Shown here in pieces: positions 43,748 through 55,825 of a DNA stretch of 64,000 nucleotides (within the stretch, counting starts at the first letter, position 1; the number at the start of each line of letters is the position of its first letter). The position numbers were made by a program, and so were the translations under genes. The notes beneath the pieces were generated by a model that was not told the DNA's origin, ran no database searches, and saw only the letters and a program-made list of their open reading frames with translations. The DNA is from Ponticaulis sp. (GTDB lineage: Bacteria > Pseudomonadota > Alphaproteobacteria > Caulobacterales > Hyphomonadaceae). The DNA is taken from NCBI GenBank assembly GCA_002692725.1, contig NZLU01000046.1, positions 124,001 through 188,000 of the forward strand, read 5' to 3'.

Positions 43748-45328
43748 ATGACGGCGATTGCCTATGAATTCCGTCCTGGGAGAACGCGCCAGAATTTGTT
43801 TTCAGGCCTCCTGAAGGCCAAAAGCCAGTTTGGCGGCAACAAAGAAATCATCGTCGACGGCGATGAGCGTGTCCTGACCTATAATGAAATCATTCAGGCC
43901 GCTTTTGCCCTCGGATCCGCTCTGAAGCGTCAGACTGAAAAAGGCGAGAGCGTTGCGGTCATGCTTCCGACGGGCGCAGGTGCCGTCATCGCCTTTTATG
44001 CGTTGCAGGCCTATGGCCGCGTCCCTGCCATGTTCAACTTTACTGCCGGGTCGCGCAATCTGAAAGCCGCCGGACGGGCTGCCAAGGTTACCAAACTCGT
44101 GACGGCGCGACGGTTTATTGACATTGGCAATCTTCAGCCCCTGATCGACGAATTGGGCGATTCATACGAGCTGATCTATCTGGAAAACGTCAAAGATGGA
44201 CTCACTCTCACAGATAAGTTGGCTGGCGGCCTGGGGCCTTACCTCCCCTCATTGTTCAAAGCTAATCCGGGACATAAGGAGACCGGCGTCATTCTGTTTA
44301 CGTCCGGCACTGAGGGAGACCCGAAAGGCGTCGTCCTGTCCCACGAAAACGTCATGGCGAATGTTGAACAAGTCCGTGCGCATATCGAGCTGTTTCCCGA
44401 AAAAGATGTCCTGTTTAATCCGTTGCCGACGTTTCATTGCTTCGGCCTGACTGTTGGAGCGGTTTTGCCAATAGCCGCAGGAATCAAGAGCGTTTTTCAC
44501 CCAACGCCGCTCCAGCCGAAAGAAATCGTGAAACGCATCAAGAAATATGATGCAAGCATTCTGCTCGCGACGGACACCTTTATCTCTCAGTATGCGCGAG
44601 CTGGTGATCAGGGCGACCTGAATTCACTTCGTCTCGCTGTCTGCGGCGCAGAACGGGTTCGGGATGAAACCCGGCAGATGGTACGCAAGAAATACAATAT
44701 CGAGATTCTGGAAGGCTATGGTGCCACCGAAGCCTCACCAGTTGTCGCTGCCAACAGCATAGGCGCCAATGTGCCGGGCACAGTGGGTCAACTCATGTCC
44801 GGCATGGAGCACAAGCTCGAGCCCGTCCCTGGGATCGAACAAGGGGGACGCATGTTCGTGCGCGGCCCAAATATCATGAAGGGTTATCTGCGAGCCTCAT
44901 CACCTGGTGTTCTTGAGCCTCCGAAAGGCGGCTGGCACGATACGGGCGACATCTGCACAGTCGACAAGGACGGCTTCATTCGTATTCGGGGACGCGTGAA
45001 ACGGTTTGCGAAAGTTGGCGGTGAAATGATCTCACTTGCCGTTGTCGAAAACTGCGCGTCAGCCATCTGGCCGGACAATATGCACGCCGCCGCGACAATC
45101 CCTGATCCGCGCAAAGGCGAACAGATTGTGCTTTTGTCAGACGCTGACTCAGTCAACCGCCCGGATATGCTCGCCTGGGCTCAGAACCATGGTGTTTCTG
45201 AACTGTCCGTGCCGCGTAAAGTCTTCAAAGTGGACGCCATTCCGGTCCTTGGAACCGGAAAGATCGATTACGGTGCCGTTTCTAAACTGGCATACGACCT
45301 TGCTGGCGTCGAAACGCCAGCCGCTTAA
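43748..45328 (+). CDS. Acyl-CoA / acyl-ACP synthetase (AMP-binding family)
   Basis: 526 aa ANL-superfamily ligase that activates a fatty acid by adenylation and forms a thioester with CoA or ACP. The P-loop is LFTSGTEGDPKGVVLSHENV (about 181-200), followed by EGYGATEASPV, the HDTGDIC motif, and the hinge RVKRFAKVGGEMIS. It resembles the synthetase half of Aas (2-acyl-GPE acyltransferase/acyl-ACP synthetase) without the acyltransferase half, so phospholipid fatty-acid recycling is likely. Its last 4 bp overlap the end of lpd. Possibly controlled by the GTNAC array upstream. Confidence 0.88.
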   Translation: MTAIAYEFRPGRTRQNLFSGLLKAKSQFGGNKEIIVDGDERVLTYNEIIQAAFALGSALKRQTEKGESVAVMLPTGAGAVIAFYALQAYGRVPAMFNFTAGSRNLKAAGRAAKVTKLVTARRFIDIGNLQPLIDELGDSYELIYLENVKDGLTLTDKLAGGLGPYLPSLFKANPGHKETGVILFTSGTEGDPKGVVLSHENVMANVEQVRAHIELFPEKDVLFNPLPTFHCFGLTVGAVLPIAAGIKSVFHPTPLQPKEIVKRIKKYDASILLATDTFISQYARAGDQGDLNSLRLAVCGAERVRDETRQMVRKKYNIEILEGYGATEASPVVAANSIGANVPGTVGQLMSGMEHKLEPVPGIEQGGRMFVRGPNIMKGYLRASSPGVLEPPKGGWHDTGDICTVDKDGFIRIRGRVKRFAKVGGEMISLAVVENCASAIWPDNMHAAATIPDPRKGEQIVLLSDADSVNRPDMLAWAQNHGVSELSVPRKVFKVDAIPVLGTGKIDYGAVSKLAYDLAGVETPAA

Positions 45329-46737
45329 ATATGGATCACCCGGTCATAGGCGGCCAGAACGCTTTCATGCATCATTTCTGAGAGGGTTGGGTGTGGGAAC
45401 ACTGTTTCCATCAGCTCACCCTCTGTCAGTTCGCCTTGCCGTGCGACCACATATCCCTGAATGAGCTCCGTGACTTCTGCACCGATCATATGCGCACCGA
45501 GTAATTCACCCGTCTCTGTGTCAAACACCGTTTTGATCAGCCCCTCAGGCTCCCCGAGCGCAATGGCCTTGCCATTTCCGATGAATGGGAACTTGCCAAC
45601 CTTCACCTTGTGGCCAGCTTCCTTGGCTTTGGTTTCTGTCAGACCGACGGACGCGATCTGGGGATGACAATAGGTGCAGCCCGGAATGTTCCAGGTTTCA
45701 AACGCATGTGGATTCTTACCCGCGATTTTTTCCACGCAGATCACGCCTTCATGGCTTGCCTTATGTGCCAACCATGGCGCACCGGTCAGGTCTCCGATGG
45801 CATAAAGCCCCTTTACATTAGTTTGTCCAAACCCATCGACAACGACATGTGTCCGATCGACTGTCACGCCGAGATCTTCAAGGCCGAGATTCTCAACATT
45901 GCCCACTATCCCGATCGCAAGAACGATACGGTCATAGGTTTCGGTGACCGACTTTCCGTCTTTGCCTTTGATGGTGGCAGACACGTTTGATTTTCCGGGC
46001 TTCACACCTTCGACTGAGGTCTTGGTCAGAATTTTTATTCCAGATTTTTCAAATCTTTTCTGTGCCATTGCGGAGATTTCTTCATCTTCCACTGGAAGAA
46101 TGCGGTCCATCATCTCAACAACGGTCACGTCTGATCCCAGAGCGTTGTAAAAGCTCGCAAACTCAATCCCGATGGCTCCCGAACCAATCACCAGTAGCTT
46201 TTTCGGCATGGTATCTGGCACCATGGCTTCTTTGGCGGTCCAGATATATTTACCGTCCGGCTCGAGCCCTGCTTGCGGGATGGTGCGCGCTCGCGCACCT
46301 GTCGCCAGAAGCACGTTCTTCGGCTCGTAGGTCGTATCCTTGCCGTCCTTGCCTTTGACGATCACTTTGGGCGCGGCGCTGCCTTTTGTGAGACGCCCCT
46401 CGCCTTCGATGACGGTAATTTTGTTCTTCTTCATCAGATGCTTCACGCCACCTGACAATTGACTGGCAATCTGCCGCGACCGTTTCACAACGGCTTCGAT
46501 ATCGAAGCTGACATTGTCTGCTTTCAAGCCATAGGCGCTCGCATTTTTCATCTGGTGATAGACTTCTGCCGAACGCAGCAGCGCCTTCGTCGGAATACAT
46601 CCCCAATTGAGACAGACACCGCCAAGTGCGTCCCGTTCAACAACTGCGGTCTTCAGACCGAGCTGGCTCGCACGGATTGCCGCAACATATCCACCAGGAC
46701 CGGTCCCGATGACGATCAGATCAAATTTATCAGCCAT
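45325..46737 (-). CDS. lpd: Dihydrolipoyl dehydrogenase (E3)
   Basis: FAD enzyme that reoxidises dihydrolipoyl groups of the 2-oxoacid dehydrogenases to make NADH. FAD motif GTGPGGYVAA (11-20), redox disulfide GGVCLNWGC (Cys42, Cys47), NAD-binding VIGSGAIGIEFAS, and the C-terminal HPTLSE catalytic histidine. The 470 aa length is normal. It follows pdhC by 22 bp, so it is the PDH-dedicated E3 copy. Confidence 0.95.
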   Translation of the reverse strand: MADKFDLIVIGTGPGGYVAAIRASQLGLKTAVVERDALGGVCLNWGCIPTKALLRSAEVYHQMKNASAYGLKADNVSFDIEAVVKRSRQIASQLSGGVKHLMKKNKITVIEGEGRLTKGSAAPKVIVKGKDGKDTTYEPKNVLLATGARARTIPQAGLEPDGKYIWTAKEAMVPDTMPKKLLVIGSGAIGIEFASFYNALGSDVTVVEMMDRILPVEDEEISAMAQKRFEKSGIKILTKTSVEGVKPGKSNVSATIKGKDGKSVTETYDRIVLAIGIVGNVENLGLEDLGVTVDRTHVVVDGFGQTNVKGLYAIGDLTGAPWLAHKASHEGVICVEKIAGKNPHAFETWNIPGCTYCHPQIASVGLTETKAKEAGHKVKVGKFPFIGNGKAIALGEPEGLIKTVFDTETGELLGAHMIGAEVTELIQGYVVARQGELTEGELMETVFPHPTLSEMMHESVLAAYDRVIHI

Positions 46738-46759
46738 ATCTGGCCCTTATTCTTTTGAT

Positions 46760-48118
46760 TTAGAGAAGCATCGCTTCCGGAGTTTCGACATAACGCTTAA
46801 AGGCCTGAAGCCATTTCGCGCCCTCTGCCCCACCGATCACGCGGTGGTCACATGACAACGTGACAGACATAACGGTCGCTGCCGCCAGACTTCCATCATC
46901 TTTGACGACCGCTCTCTTATCGCCCGCTCCAACCGACAGGATCATGCCTTCAGGTGGGTTAATGATCGACCCGAAACTCTTGATTCCGAACATGCCGAGA
47001 TTGGAGATGGAGAACGTGCCGCCCATATATTCCTGCGGCTTCAGTTTCCGATCCCGGGCACGCGTCGCGAGATCCTTCATCTCTTCAGAGATTTCGCGAA
47101 GGCCTTTGGTCTGAGCATCCCGGATAACAGGCGTAATCAGACCGCCATCAATCGCCACAGCCACAGAAATGTGGGCGGACTTATGATAGGCGATCCCCTT
47201 ATCGGTATAGCTCGCATTGCAGTCAGGCTCAGCCATCAAGGCCAGGGCCGATGCTTTGATCAGCATATCATTGACTGATACTTTCACGCCTTCCGGTGCT
47301 GCCGCATTAATGGCCGCCCGAGATGCGAGAAGCTTGTCCAGCGTGATGTCCACATTCAGCGGGAAGTGCGGCACCTGCATGAAGCTGGTGGTCAAACGCT
47401 TTGCAACAGTCTTGCGCATGCCATCAAGCGGCTTCAACTCATAACTGTCTGGTGCGTAGACGCGATCATCCAGCACTTGCGGCATGATGAGGCCATCTGG
47501 CGACCCTGCGGGTGCACTGGCACCAGCATCGGCTGCGCTGGCAACACCTGGCTGAGCAGCTTCCACATCTTTCCGGATAATCCGGCCATGCGGACCAGAG
47601 CCCTTCAACGATTTCAGATCGACACCCTTCTGAGCGGCAATCCGTCTGGCCAGTGGACTGGCCTTGATCCGGTCATCGCCCTGACCAACCGACTGAAGCG
47701 ATTTGCTCGTATCGATATCGGCAGGCTTTTTACTGGCATCGGATTTAGCCGGCGCGGTGTCTGCTTTCTTGTCTTCGTCTTTTGTGGCCGAAGGCTCATC
47801 AGATGAGGATTTCTTTTCAGCGGGCTCCTTAGGTGCCTCTGAAGCGGCTGGTGCGTCGACCTCTGAAGCGTCCTCACCTTCTTCTGCCAGAACACCAATG
47901 ACCGAATTGACTTTCACGCCTTCGGTACCGGCTTCCACCAGAATTTTCGCCAGCGTGCCCTCGTCGACAGCTTCAACTTCCATCGTCGCTTTATCGGTCT
48001 CAATTTCGGCAATGACATCACCAGAACTGATGGTGTCACCTTCCTTTTTGAGCCATTTAGCCAGCGTACCTTCTTCCATGGTCGGAGAGAGCGCAGGCAT
48101 AGTGATATTGATCGCCAT
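46760..48118 (-). CDS. pdhC: Pyruvate dehydrogenase E2, dihydrolipoamide acetyltransferase
   Basis: 452 aa. One lipoyl domain (1-78, lipoyl Lys43 in ETDKATME), an Ala/Pro/Lys/Ser-rich linker (about 85-148), an E1/E3-binding domain ([15 protein letters not shown], about 155-190), and a catalytic domain (about 225-452) with the DHRVIGG histidine. It forms the complex core and transfers acetyl to CoA. Follows pdhB by 11 bp. Confidence 0.95.
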   Translation of the reverse strand: MAINITMPALSPTMEEGTLAKWLKKEGDTISSGDVIAEIETDKATMEVEAVDEGTLAKILVEAGTEGVKVNSVIGVLAEEGEDASEVDAPAASEAPKEPAEKKSSSDEPSATKDEDKKADTAPAKSDASKKPADIDTSKSLQSVGQGDDRIKASPLARRIAAQKGVDLKSLKGSGPHGRIIRKDVEAAQPGVASAADAGASAPAGSPDGLIMPQVLDDRVYAPDSYELKPLDGMRKTVAKRLTTSFMQVPHFPLNVDITLDKLLASRAAINAAAPEGVKVSVNDMLIKASALALMAEPDCNASYTDKGIAYHKSAHISVAVAIDGGLITPVIRDAQTKGLREISEEMKDLATRARDRKLKPQEYMGGTFSISNLGMFGIKSFGSIINPPEGMILSVGAGDKRAVVKDDGSLAAATVMSVTLSCDHRVIGGAEGAKWLQAFKRYVETPEAMLL

Positions 48119-48129
48119 ATCGTCTCTCC

Positions 48130-49518
48130 TTACAGGCCTTCACAAACGGCTTTCGCCGCCTGCACAATGTCCTCAACACCCGGAAGTGAGAGTTTTTCGA
48201 GGTTCGCCGCATACGGCAAAGGCACGTCCTTCTGATGCACGCGCACAGGCGGTGCATCGAGATAGTCGAACGCTTCGTTCACAACTGTTGCTGCAATCTC
48301 TGCGCCGACGCCCATGAACCGCCAGCCCTCTTCACAACAGACCAGACGATTGGTCTTCTTCACCGATTCAACGACCGTGTCCGTATCGAGCGGGCGGAGT
48401 GTTCGAAGGTCAATGACCTCAGCATCAATGCCTTCTTTAGAGAGCAGGTCGGCCGCCTGCAGTGCATATCCAACCATTCTTGAATGTGCGACGAGTGTCA
48501 CATCACTGCCCGAACGTTTGATCTTGGCCTTACCGATTGGCACCAGCCAGTCCTCAATATCCGGCACATCGAAGCTCTCACCATAGAGAAGCTCATGCTC
48601 CAGAAAGACGACCGGGTTTGGATCCCGAATAGCTGACTTCAATAATCCTTTGGCATCAGCCGCGTCATACGGGGCAACGACTTTGAGCCCTGGCACATGA
48701 GCATACCATGCAGAATAATCCTGGCTGTGCTGCGCACCCACGCGTGAGGCCGCGCCATTCGGCCCGCGGAAGACGATCGAGCATCCCATCTGACCACCCG
48801 ACATATAAAGCGTCTTGGCGGCTGAGTTGATGATCTGGTCGATTGCCTGCATGGCAAAGTTGAAGGTCATGAACTCGACGATTGGCTTCAGCTTACCGAA
48901 CGCCGCGCCAACACCAAGGCCAGCAAAGCCGTGCTCAGTAATTGGCGTATCAACCACACGTTTCGCGCCAAACTCCTGGAGCAATTCGCGGGTGACCTTA
49001 TAGGCGCCTTGATACTCAGCGACCTCTTCACCCATGACGAAGACGCTGTCATCGAGACGCATTTCTTCGGCCATGGCATCACGAAGCGCGTCACGCACAG
49101 CCGTGCTCGTAAATTTGGTGCCCTCAGGCACATCAGGTTCAATCAGTTCGGCAACAGGCCGCGGCTCAGCTGCATCTTGTGCTTCGTCAGGCTCTTCTGA
49201 CTTCGCTTCAGCTTCAGAGTCGTCAGACTTCGCTGGGGTGCTTTCAGAAGTCGCTTCGACGTCTGAAACGTCTTCTCCATCATCCGCGAGCATTGCGATA
49301 ATGCTGTTGACCTTCACATTCTCTGTTCCTGCCGGAATAAGAATTTTTGCGAGCACGCCTTCATCAACGGCTTCGACTTCCATCGTCGCCTTATCGGTTT
49401 CGATCTCAGCAATGATATCACCAGATGAAATCGTATCGCCTTCAGACTTCAGCCATTTGGAGAGTGTGCCCTCTTCCATCGTCGGCGACAGGGCCGGCAT
49501 TAGAATTTCCGTGGACAT
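48130..49518 (-). CDS. pdhB: Pyruvate dehydrogenase E1 beta subunit with N-terminal lipoyl domain
   Basis: 462 aa. Residues 1-78 are a lipoyl domain (Lys43 in ETDKATME) nearly identical to that of pdhC. An acidic, Ala-rich linker (about 85-130) is followed by a transketolase-type E1 beta domain (about 140-460) with [13 protein letters not shown] and [16 protein letters not shown] lipoylated E1 beta is a known alphaproteobacterial feature (for example Sinorhizobium, Zymomonas). Its start overlaps the pdhA stop (TAATG). Confidence 0.95.
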   Translation of the reverse strand: MSTEILMPALSPTMEEGTLSKWLKSEGDTISSGDIIAEIETDKATMEVEAVDEGVLAKILIPAGTENVKVNSIIAMLADDGEDVSDVEATSESTPAKSDDSEAEAKSEEPDEAQDAAEPRPVAELIEPDVPEGTKFTSTAVRDALRDAMAEEMRLDDSVFVMGEEVAEYQGAYKVTRELLQEFGAKRVVDTPITEHGFAGLGVGAAFGKLKPIVEFMTFNFAMQAIDQIINSAAKTLYMSGGQMGCSIVFRGPNGAASRVGAQHSQDYSAWYAHVPGLKVVAPYDAADAKGLLKSAIRDPNPVVFLEHELLYGESFDVPDIEDWLVPIGKAKIKRSGSDVTLVAHSRMVGYALQAADLLSKEGIDAEVIDLRTLRPLDTDTVVESVKKTNRLVCCEEGWRFMGVGAEIAATVVNEAFDYLDAPPVRVHQKDVPLPYAANLEKLSLPGVEDIVQAAKAVCEGL

Positions 49519-50516
49519 TACACAGACTCCATTTCGACCAGCACATCAGTCCAGAGTTCTTTCGGATCTGGTTCAGGGCTTTCCTGAGAAAAATCAACGG
49601 ATTGCTGAACGCGTTTTTTGATTTCCTTGTCGATCTCTTTCAATTGCTCTTCCGTCGCCTCGCCGGCCTCGATCAACTGATTTTTCAGACCTTCAATCGG
49701 GTCATGATGGGAGCGGATATCATCAACCTCTTCGCGTTTCCGGTATTTTGCCGGATCAGACATGGAATGCCCGCGATAGCGATAGGTTTTCATCTCGAGA
49801 ATGTAGGGACCCTTACCTGACCGTGCATGCTCAACCGCGCGAAGTCCGGCCTCGCGGACCTTTATCACGTCCATTCCGTCGACTTCTTCTCCTTCAATCT
49901 CGAAAGAGATACCGCGCTTGAACAGCTCTGTTTCCGAGGCATGACGTTCAACGCTCGTTCCCATGGCGTACATATTGTTTTCAATCACATAGACAACGGG
50001 AAGCTTCCAGAGTGAGGCCATATTGAACGCCTCATAGACCTGGCCCTGATTGGTCGCGCCGTCGCCAAAATAGGTAAGGCAGACTTTCTCGTTCTCCTTA
50101 TATTTGTTGGAAAAAGCGAGCCCGGTGCCAATCGGCACCTGTGCACCAACAATTCCGTGCCCTCCGAAGAAGTTTTTCTCCCGAGAGAACATGTGCATAG
50201 AGCCACCTTTCCCCTTGGAATAACCACCTTCTCTTCCGGTAAGCTCGGCCATGACGCCGTCTGGATCCATGTCGCAAGCCAGCATATGGCCATGATCACG
50301 ATAACCGGTGATAACCTGATCTCCGTCGCCGATACTGCTTTGCATACCGACAACAACGGCTTCCTGGCCGATATAGAGATGGCAGAACCCGGCGATCAGG
50401 CCGCGTCCATACAGCTGACCGGCTTTTTCTTCAAAGCGCCGGATCAACAGCATATCTTTATAGAATTTGAGTTTTTCCTCGGTCGTGACGTTCTTTTTCG
50501 TAGCGGAATCGCTCAA
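49518..50516 (-). CDS. pdhA: Pyruvate dehydrogenase E1 alpha subunit
   Basis: 332 aa thiamine-diphosphate subunit that decarboxylates pyruvate. The TPP/Mg motif is [15 protein letters not shown] (about 152-166), with [16 protein letters not shown] before it and the phosphorylation-loop-like [11 protein letters not shown] after it. 34 bp after ftsB on the same strand, starting the pdhA-pdhB-pdhC-lpd set. Confidence 0.95.
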   Translation of the reverse strand: MSDSATKKNVTTEEKLKFYKDMLLIRRFEEKAGQLYGRGLIAGFCHLYIGQEAVVVGMQSSIGDGDQVITGYRDHGHMLACDMDPDGVMAELTGREGGYSKGKGGSMHMFSREKNFFGGHGIVGAQVPIGTGLAFSNKYKENEKVCLTYFGDGATNQGQVYEAFNMASLWKLPVVYVIENNMYAMGTSVERHASETELFKRGISFEIEGEEVDGMDVIKVREAGLRAVEHARSGKGPYILEMKTYRYRGHSMSDPAKYRKREEVDDIRSHHDPIEGLKNQLIEAGEATEEQLKEIDKEIKKRVQQSVDFSQESPEPDPKELWTDVLVEMESV

Positions 50517-50550
50517 GACCTGCCTCCTGTTTTTTTACAGGATACAGACT

Positions 50551-50889
50551 TCACCCCCGATTGCTAAGAGCAAAAAGGTCTTCATTTTCGGGAAGCTGAT
50601 GTGTCAATTCGGGCGGTTCGAGCATAAGTTCGCCCGGATGAACAAAATGAAGCTGTTGCCGGGCGAGTTCTTCAAGGAAGTCATGATCAAGTGAATCTTC
50701 GCTGAGGCGCTCAATTTTGAGTGCCATCTGACGCTGCTGAAGAAGTAGATCATCGCGTTGCGATTCAAGTGTTTTGACTTGTTCCTGCAAACGACTCCAC
50801 TGCGACAACCCCTTGTTTCCGGCGATCGCATGATAGGACAGATAGCTGATCACGCCCAAAAGCGCAAAACCGACTGGGGAAATTTTCAT
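50551..50889 (-). CDS. ftsB: Septum formation initiator FtsB/DivIC family protein
   Basis: 112 aa single-pass division protein. A short cytoplasmic N-terminus, one membrane helix (about 5-24), a coiled coil (about 28-70: SRLQEQVKTLESQRDDLLLQ), and the family end motif DFLEELARQQLHFVHPGE (about 70-87). It links FtsL and FtsQ in the divisome. The eno-ftsB-pdhA order is common in Alphaproteobacteria. Confidence 0.9.
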   Translation of the reverse strand: MKISPVGFALLGVISYLSYHAIAGNKGLSQWSRLQEQVKTLESQRDDLLLQQRQMALKIERLSEDSLDHDFLEELARQQLHFVHPGELMLEPPELTHQLPENEDLFALSNRG

Positions 50890-50943
50890 GAACCCGTCTC
50901 CGCAAACTCAGGATAGAGATTGCAGAGACGCGTTAGGAATAAG

Positions 50944-52245
<1,302 letters not shown>

Positions 52246-52325
52246 TCACTAGCGGCAATTACTCGCTATCCGTTAGTCCCAGCCGTGGAAGATCACAAGA
52301 TGAGAGCCGGGATTTTTCGTAGAAT

Positions 52326-52359
52326 CAAAAACGGCACCACCCGGAAAGGTGATGCCGTT
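52326..52359 (-). terminator. Intrinsic terminator of rpmF
   Basis: On the minus strand ACGGCATCACC and GGTGGTGCCGT pair over 11 bp (one mismatch or wobble) around a short TTTCCG loop and are followed by TTTTGATT. It starts about 25 bp after the rpmF stop and separates it from eno. Confidence 0.88.
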
Positions 52360-52383
52360 CAGTCATCAGAGCAATCTGATTAA

Positions 52384-52569
52384 TCAGATATCGTCTTTTG
52401 GTTCGAGAACCTGACGACCACGATACATACCGGTCTTCAGATCGATATGGTGTGGACGACGCAGCTCACCAGAGTCTGCATCTTCAATATAGGTGTTACC
52501 CTTCAGGCTATCATGAGCCCGGCGCATATTGCGCTTGGAAGGTGTCGTCTTGCGCTTAGGAACAGCCAT
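52384..52569 (-). CDS. rpmF: 50S ribosomal protein L32
   Basis: 61 aa. The N-terminal [20 protein letters not shown] is the universal L32 start, and the [20 protein letters not shown] end is the zinc-free alphaproteobacterial form. Monocistronic: the gap to pyrG is 164 bp and an intrinsic terminator follows. Confidence 0.97.
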   Translation of the reverse strand: MAVPKRKTTPSKRNMRRAHDSLKGNTYIEDADSGELRRPHHIDLKTGMYRGRQVLEPKDDI

Positions 52570-52733
52570 CGTTCACATCCTGGAAATTGTTAGTGTGGGC
52601 CATGCCCAAAAAACCGAAGGGCGGTGCATACCGTCAGATCGAATAAAATGCAACAGCTGATATTCAAACCAATGTCGCAAAAAGCTGTTGATGTTTGTCG
52701 CCTCGATTTAACGAGCTCAATTGACCTTTAAAA

Positions 52734-54365
52734 CTAAACCAGCCGGCTCTGATGAACGGCCGCCGAGATAAAGCTCGCAAACAAAGGATGCGGCTCGAAA
52801 GGTCTGGACTTAAGTTCGGGATGGAACTGAACGCCGATGAACCATGGGTGATCCTTCAGTTCGACGATTTCAGGCAACAAACCATCCGGTGACATGCCAG
52901 AGAACAACATGCCCGAGGCTTCGATCTGCTCTTTGTAGTGGAAGTTCACCTCGTAACGATGACGATGGCGCTCTTCGATGGTCGTCGTCCCATAGGCTTC
53001 CGCGACTTTGCTTCCCGGCGTCAGAATCGCCGGATAAGCACCGAGGCGCATGGTTCCGCCAAGGTCTCCGTCTTTACTACGGACTTCTTTCTGATTGCCT
53101 TTGGTCCATTGTTCAATAAAGCCAACAAGCGCATCTGACGGCTCATCAAATTCCGTGGTGCCGGCCCCTTGGATATTCGCCAGATTACGGGCGGCTTCAA
53201 CGACTGCCAGCTGCATCCCGAAACAAATTCCGAAACATGGAATGTCTCGTTCACGCGCATATCGTGCCGCACGCATTTTACCGCGTGCGCCGCGCTGTCC
53301 AAACCCGCCCGGCAGAATGATGCCGTTGACGCCATCCAGAACATCAAGAGACGCAGACGGATCGTCAAGCGGCGTCGAATCAATCAACTCGATATTCACC
53401 TTCACATCATTGGCGAGACCACCATGATGCAGGGCTTCCATCACAGACTTATAGGCATCAGGTAGAACGGTATATTTACCAACCAGAGCAATCGTGACTT
53501 CGCCATCCGGGCGCTTGAGCTTGTCTGAAATTTCCTGCCATTTTGACAGATCGGGCGGCGGCGCCCCTGTCATTCCGAAATGGTGGAGAACCTCATGGTC
53601 CAGTCCTTCGCCATGATAAGCGAGCGGAACATCATAGATGTGAGACACATCGCGCGCCTCGATGACGCTTTCAGAGCGTACGTTACAGAACAACGCGATT
53701 TTGCGCTTTTCGTCCTCGGGGATCGGACGATCACAACGACAGAGAAGAATATCCGGCTGAATACCGATTGACCGCAACTCTTTCACTGAGTGCTGGGTCG
53801 GTTTTGTTTTCATCTCACCGGCGCTTGGGATGTAAGGCAACAGTGTCAGATGGATGAAGATCGCTCTGTCGCGGCCCAATTCCTGACCGAGCTGACGAAT
53901 GGCCTCAAAGAATGGAAGCCCTTCGATGTCACCAACCGTGCCCCCAATTTCGCAGAGAACAAAATCAACTTCACCCGGATCCCCCAGAACGAAGTCTTTG
54001 ATTGCATCGGTGACGTGCGGAATGACCTGAATGGTTGCGCCCAGAAAATCTCCCCGACGCTCCTTTTCCAGAATGGTCTGATAAACGCGGCCGGTGGTGA
54101 TGTTGTCGCTCTGACGAGCAGACACACCCGTAAAGCGTTCATAATGCCCGAGATCGAGGTCCGTTTCGGCTCCGTCATCTGTCACATAGACTTCGCCGTG
54201 CTGGTAAGGCGACATCGTGCCAGGGTCGACATTGAGATAAGGGTCCAGCTTCCGAAGCCGTACCCTGTAACCACGGGCTTGCAACAGCGCACCAAGTGCC
54301 GCCGAAGCAATACCTTTTCCAAGCGAGGAAACCACGCCGCCAGTAATAAAAATGTAACGCGTCAT
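52734..54365 (-). CDS. pyrG: CTP synthase
   Basis: Amidates UTP to CTP with glutamine. An N-terminal synthetase domain (1-270) with [13 protein letters not shown] and a C-terminal glutaminase domain (about 290-540) with the catalytic cysteine in [10 protein letters not shown] and the late FHPELKSRP His-Glu pair. The 543 aa length is normal. Third gene of tpiA-secG-pyrG, 61 bp after secG. Confidence 0.97.
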   Translation of the reverse strand: MTRYIFITGGVVSSLGKGIASAALGALLQARGYRVRLRKLDPYLNVDPGTMSPYQHGEVYVTDDGAETDLDLGHYERFTGVSARQSDNITTGRVYQTILEKERRGDFLGATIQVIPHVTDAIKDFVLGDPGEVDFVLCEIGGTVGDIEGLPFFEAIRQLGQELGRDRAIFIHLTLLPYIPSAGEMKTKPTQHSVKELRSIGIQPDILLCRCDRPIPEDEKRKIALFCNVRSESVIEARDVSHIYDVPLAYHGEGLDHEVLHHFGMTGAPPPDLSKWQEISDKLKRPDGEVTIALVGKYTVLPDAYKSVMEALHHGGLANDVKVNIELIDSTPLDDPSASLDVLDGVNGIILPGGFGQRGARGKMRAARYARERDIPCFGICFGMQLAVVEAARNLANIQGAGTTEFDEPSDALVGFIEQWTKGNQKEVRSKDGDLGGTMRLGAYPAILTPGSKVAEAYGTTTIEERHRHRYEVNFHYKEQIEASGMLFSGMSPDGLLPEIVELKDHPWFIGVQFHPELKSRPFEPHPLFASFISAAVHQSRLV

Positions 54366-54426
54366 GGACCCGCAGTCTGTAAAGATTCGAACAATGATTC
54401 GAGACGCAAAATCGCGTCATCAACAA

Positions 54427-54885
54427 CTATTCTTGCGTTTCAGTTTCCGGAACGGTGTTCAGATCGTCTGGAACAGGATCTGCCAGATCATCCTGCATCT
54501 CGGCTGGCGGTGTATCCGGAAGCGCTCCCAGATCATCCGCAGGCGGGTCAGCTGGCTCATCTGATCCAAGGTTCAGATCGAAGCCAGAGTTACCAAGATC
54601 GTCACGCTCTTCATCCGCGATCTGATCCGCGATTGACTGGTTGGCGTTATTCGTCCGGGTCGCGATCGTCGTAAGAACAAGGCTCGTCGCAAAAAAGACG
54701 GCCGCGAGAATCATCGTTGTACGTGTGAGAGCTGACGCCGCTCCACGACCACTCATCAGGCCGCCGCCGCCACCTCCGCCGCCGCCACCAATGCCAAGCC
54801 CACCGCCTTCAGATCGTTGTAGAAGTACAACGCCGATAAGGCCAATGCATGCCAGGATGTGCACGACGAGAATAACGTTTTCCAT
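54427..54885 (-). CDS. secG: Preprotein translocase subunit SecG with long acidic tail
   Basis: 152 aa. Two membrane helices (about 4-22 and 57-75) flank the SecG loop QRSEGGGLGIG, a run of ten glycines (33-42) and LMSGRG. The remaining half (80-152) is an acidic Asp/Pro-rich tail, longer than in most SecG proteins. Part of the SecYEG channel. Lies 95 bp after tpiA; the tpiA-secG-pyrG order is standard in this class. Confidence 0.93.
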   Translation of the reverse strand: MENVILVVHILACIGLIGVVLLQRSEGGGLGIGGGGGGGGGGLMSGRGAASALTRTTMILAAVFFATSLVLTTIATRTNNANQSIADQIADEERDDLGNSGFDLNLGSDEPADPPADDLGALPDTPPAEMQDDLADPVPDDLNTVPETETQE

Positions 54886-54980
54886 AACCGCCTACTTCCG
54901 TGGGGAACCAAAGCCGCTCCCGTTACTACCACCAGATGGTTTCGCCAAGCCCAAGACGCAATATCAGACGAAATTTATGG

Positions 54981-55724
54981 TCAGCTGTGCTCGATGATCC
55001 CCAGAAAATCTGCTGCTTTCAGGCTCGCGCCGCCCACCAAAGCGCCATTTACGTCTTCAATCGCCAGAATATCGGACGCATTGCCCGGCTTGACCGAGCC
55101 ACCATAGAGAAGGCGCACATTAGAAAAGTCTGCAACGCCGAGTTCATTCAGTTTGGCGCGCATGTGTTTATGGGCCGTCTCGATATCTGAGAGTTCAGGT
55201 GTGAGCCCCGTTCCGATTGCCCAGACTGGCTCATATGCAATCACGCAATTCTCACCGCCGGCATTTTCAGGCAGTGAATTGGCGATCTGATCATCGAGAA
55301 CCGCCAGAGTTTCGCCGGCTTCACGCTGTTCAAGTGTTTCACCCACACAAACAATCGGCTTCAAACCGGCTTTCAGGACCGCCTCTGCTTTTGATTTGAC
55401 GATATCATTGCTTTCCCCGTGATCTGTGCGGCGCTCTGAATGTCCCACGATCACATAAGTACCACCCAGATCCGCGATCATGTCCGCACTGATGTCGCCC
55501 GTATGTGCACCCTTTTCGTTGAAATGGCAGTCCTGGCCACCCGTCTGAACTGGGCTTCCCTTACAAATTTGGCTCATTCGGTCGAGGATAGTAGCAGGCG
55601 GACAGATCAGAATTTCACACTTTTCTGCATGAGGCGCGAGCCCGGCAATCAACGTTTCAATCTCCGAAATCGAAGATGAAACTCCGTTCATCTTCCAGTT
55701 TCCTGCAATCAAAGGCTTGGGCAT
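54981..55724 (-). CDS. tpiA: Triosephosphate isomerase
   Basis: Interconverts DHAP and glyceraldehyde 3-phosphate. GNWKMNG (catalytic Asn and Lys) at residues 8-14, the catalytic His in VGHSERR, the Glu in AYEPVWAIGTG, and the phosphate loop YGGSVKPGN. 247 aa from ATG 55724 (MPKPLIAG); the frame could extend 21 residues further, but the extension does not look like the family. Divergent from the PpiD-like gene. Confidence 0.96.
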   Translation of the reverse strand: MPKPLIAGNWKMNGVSSSISEIETLIAGLAPHAEKCEILICPPATILDRMSQICKGSPVQTGGQDCHFNEKGAHTGDISADMIADLGGTYVIVGHSERRTDHGESNDIVKSKAEAVLKAGLKPIVCVGETLEQREAGETLAVLDDQIANSLPENAGGENCVIAYEPVWAIGTGLTPELSDIETAHKHMRAKLNELGVADFSNVRLLYGGSVKPGNASDILAIEDVNGALVGGASLKAADFLGIIEHS

Positions 55725-55825
55725 ACGTGATTTTCCGTCTTGAATGAAACAACGATCCCGCCTAGCAAGCCAGGCTGACCCATGCAAGAAATCAAGTTCA
55801 GTCTGCCGACATCAAGGACGCATCT

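Noticed and set aside
55725..55787. 21-residue N-terminal extension of TpiA
   Set aside because: Basic, non-conserved sequence; triosephosphate isomerases begin just before GNWKMNG.
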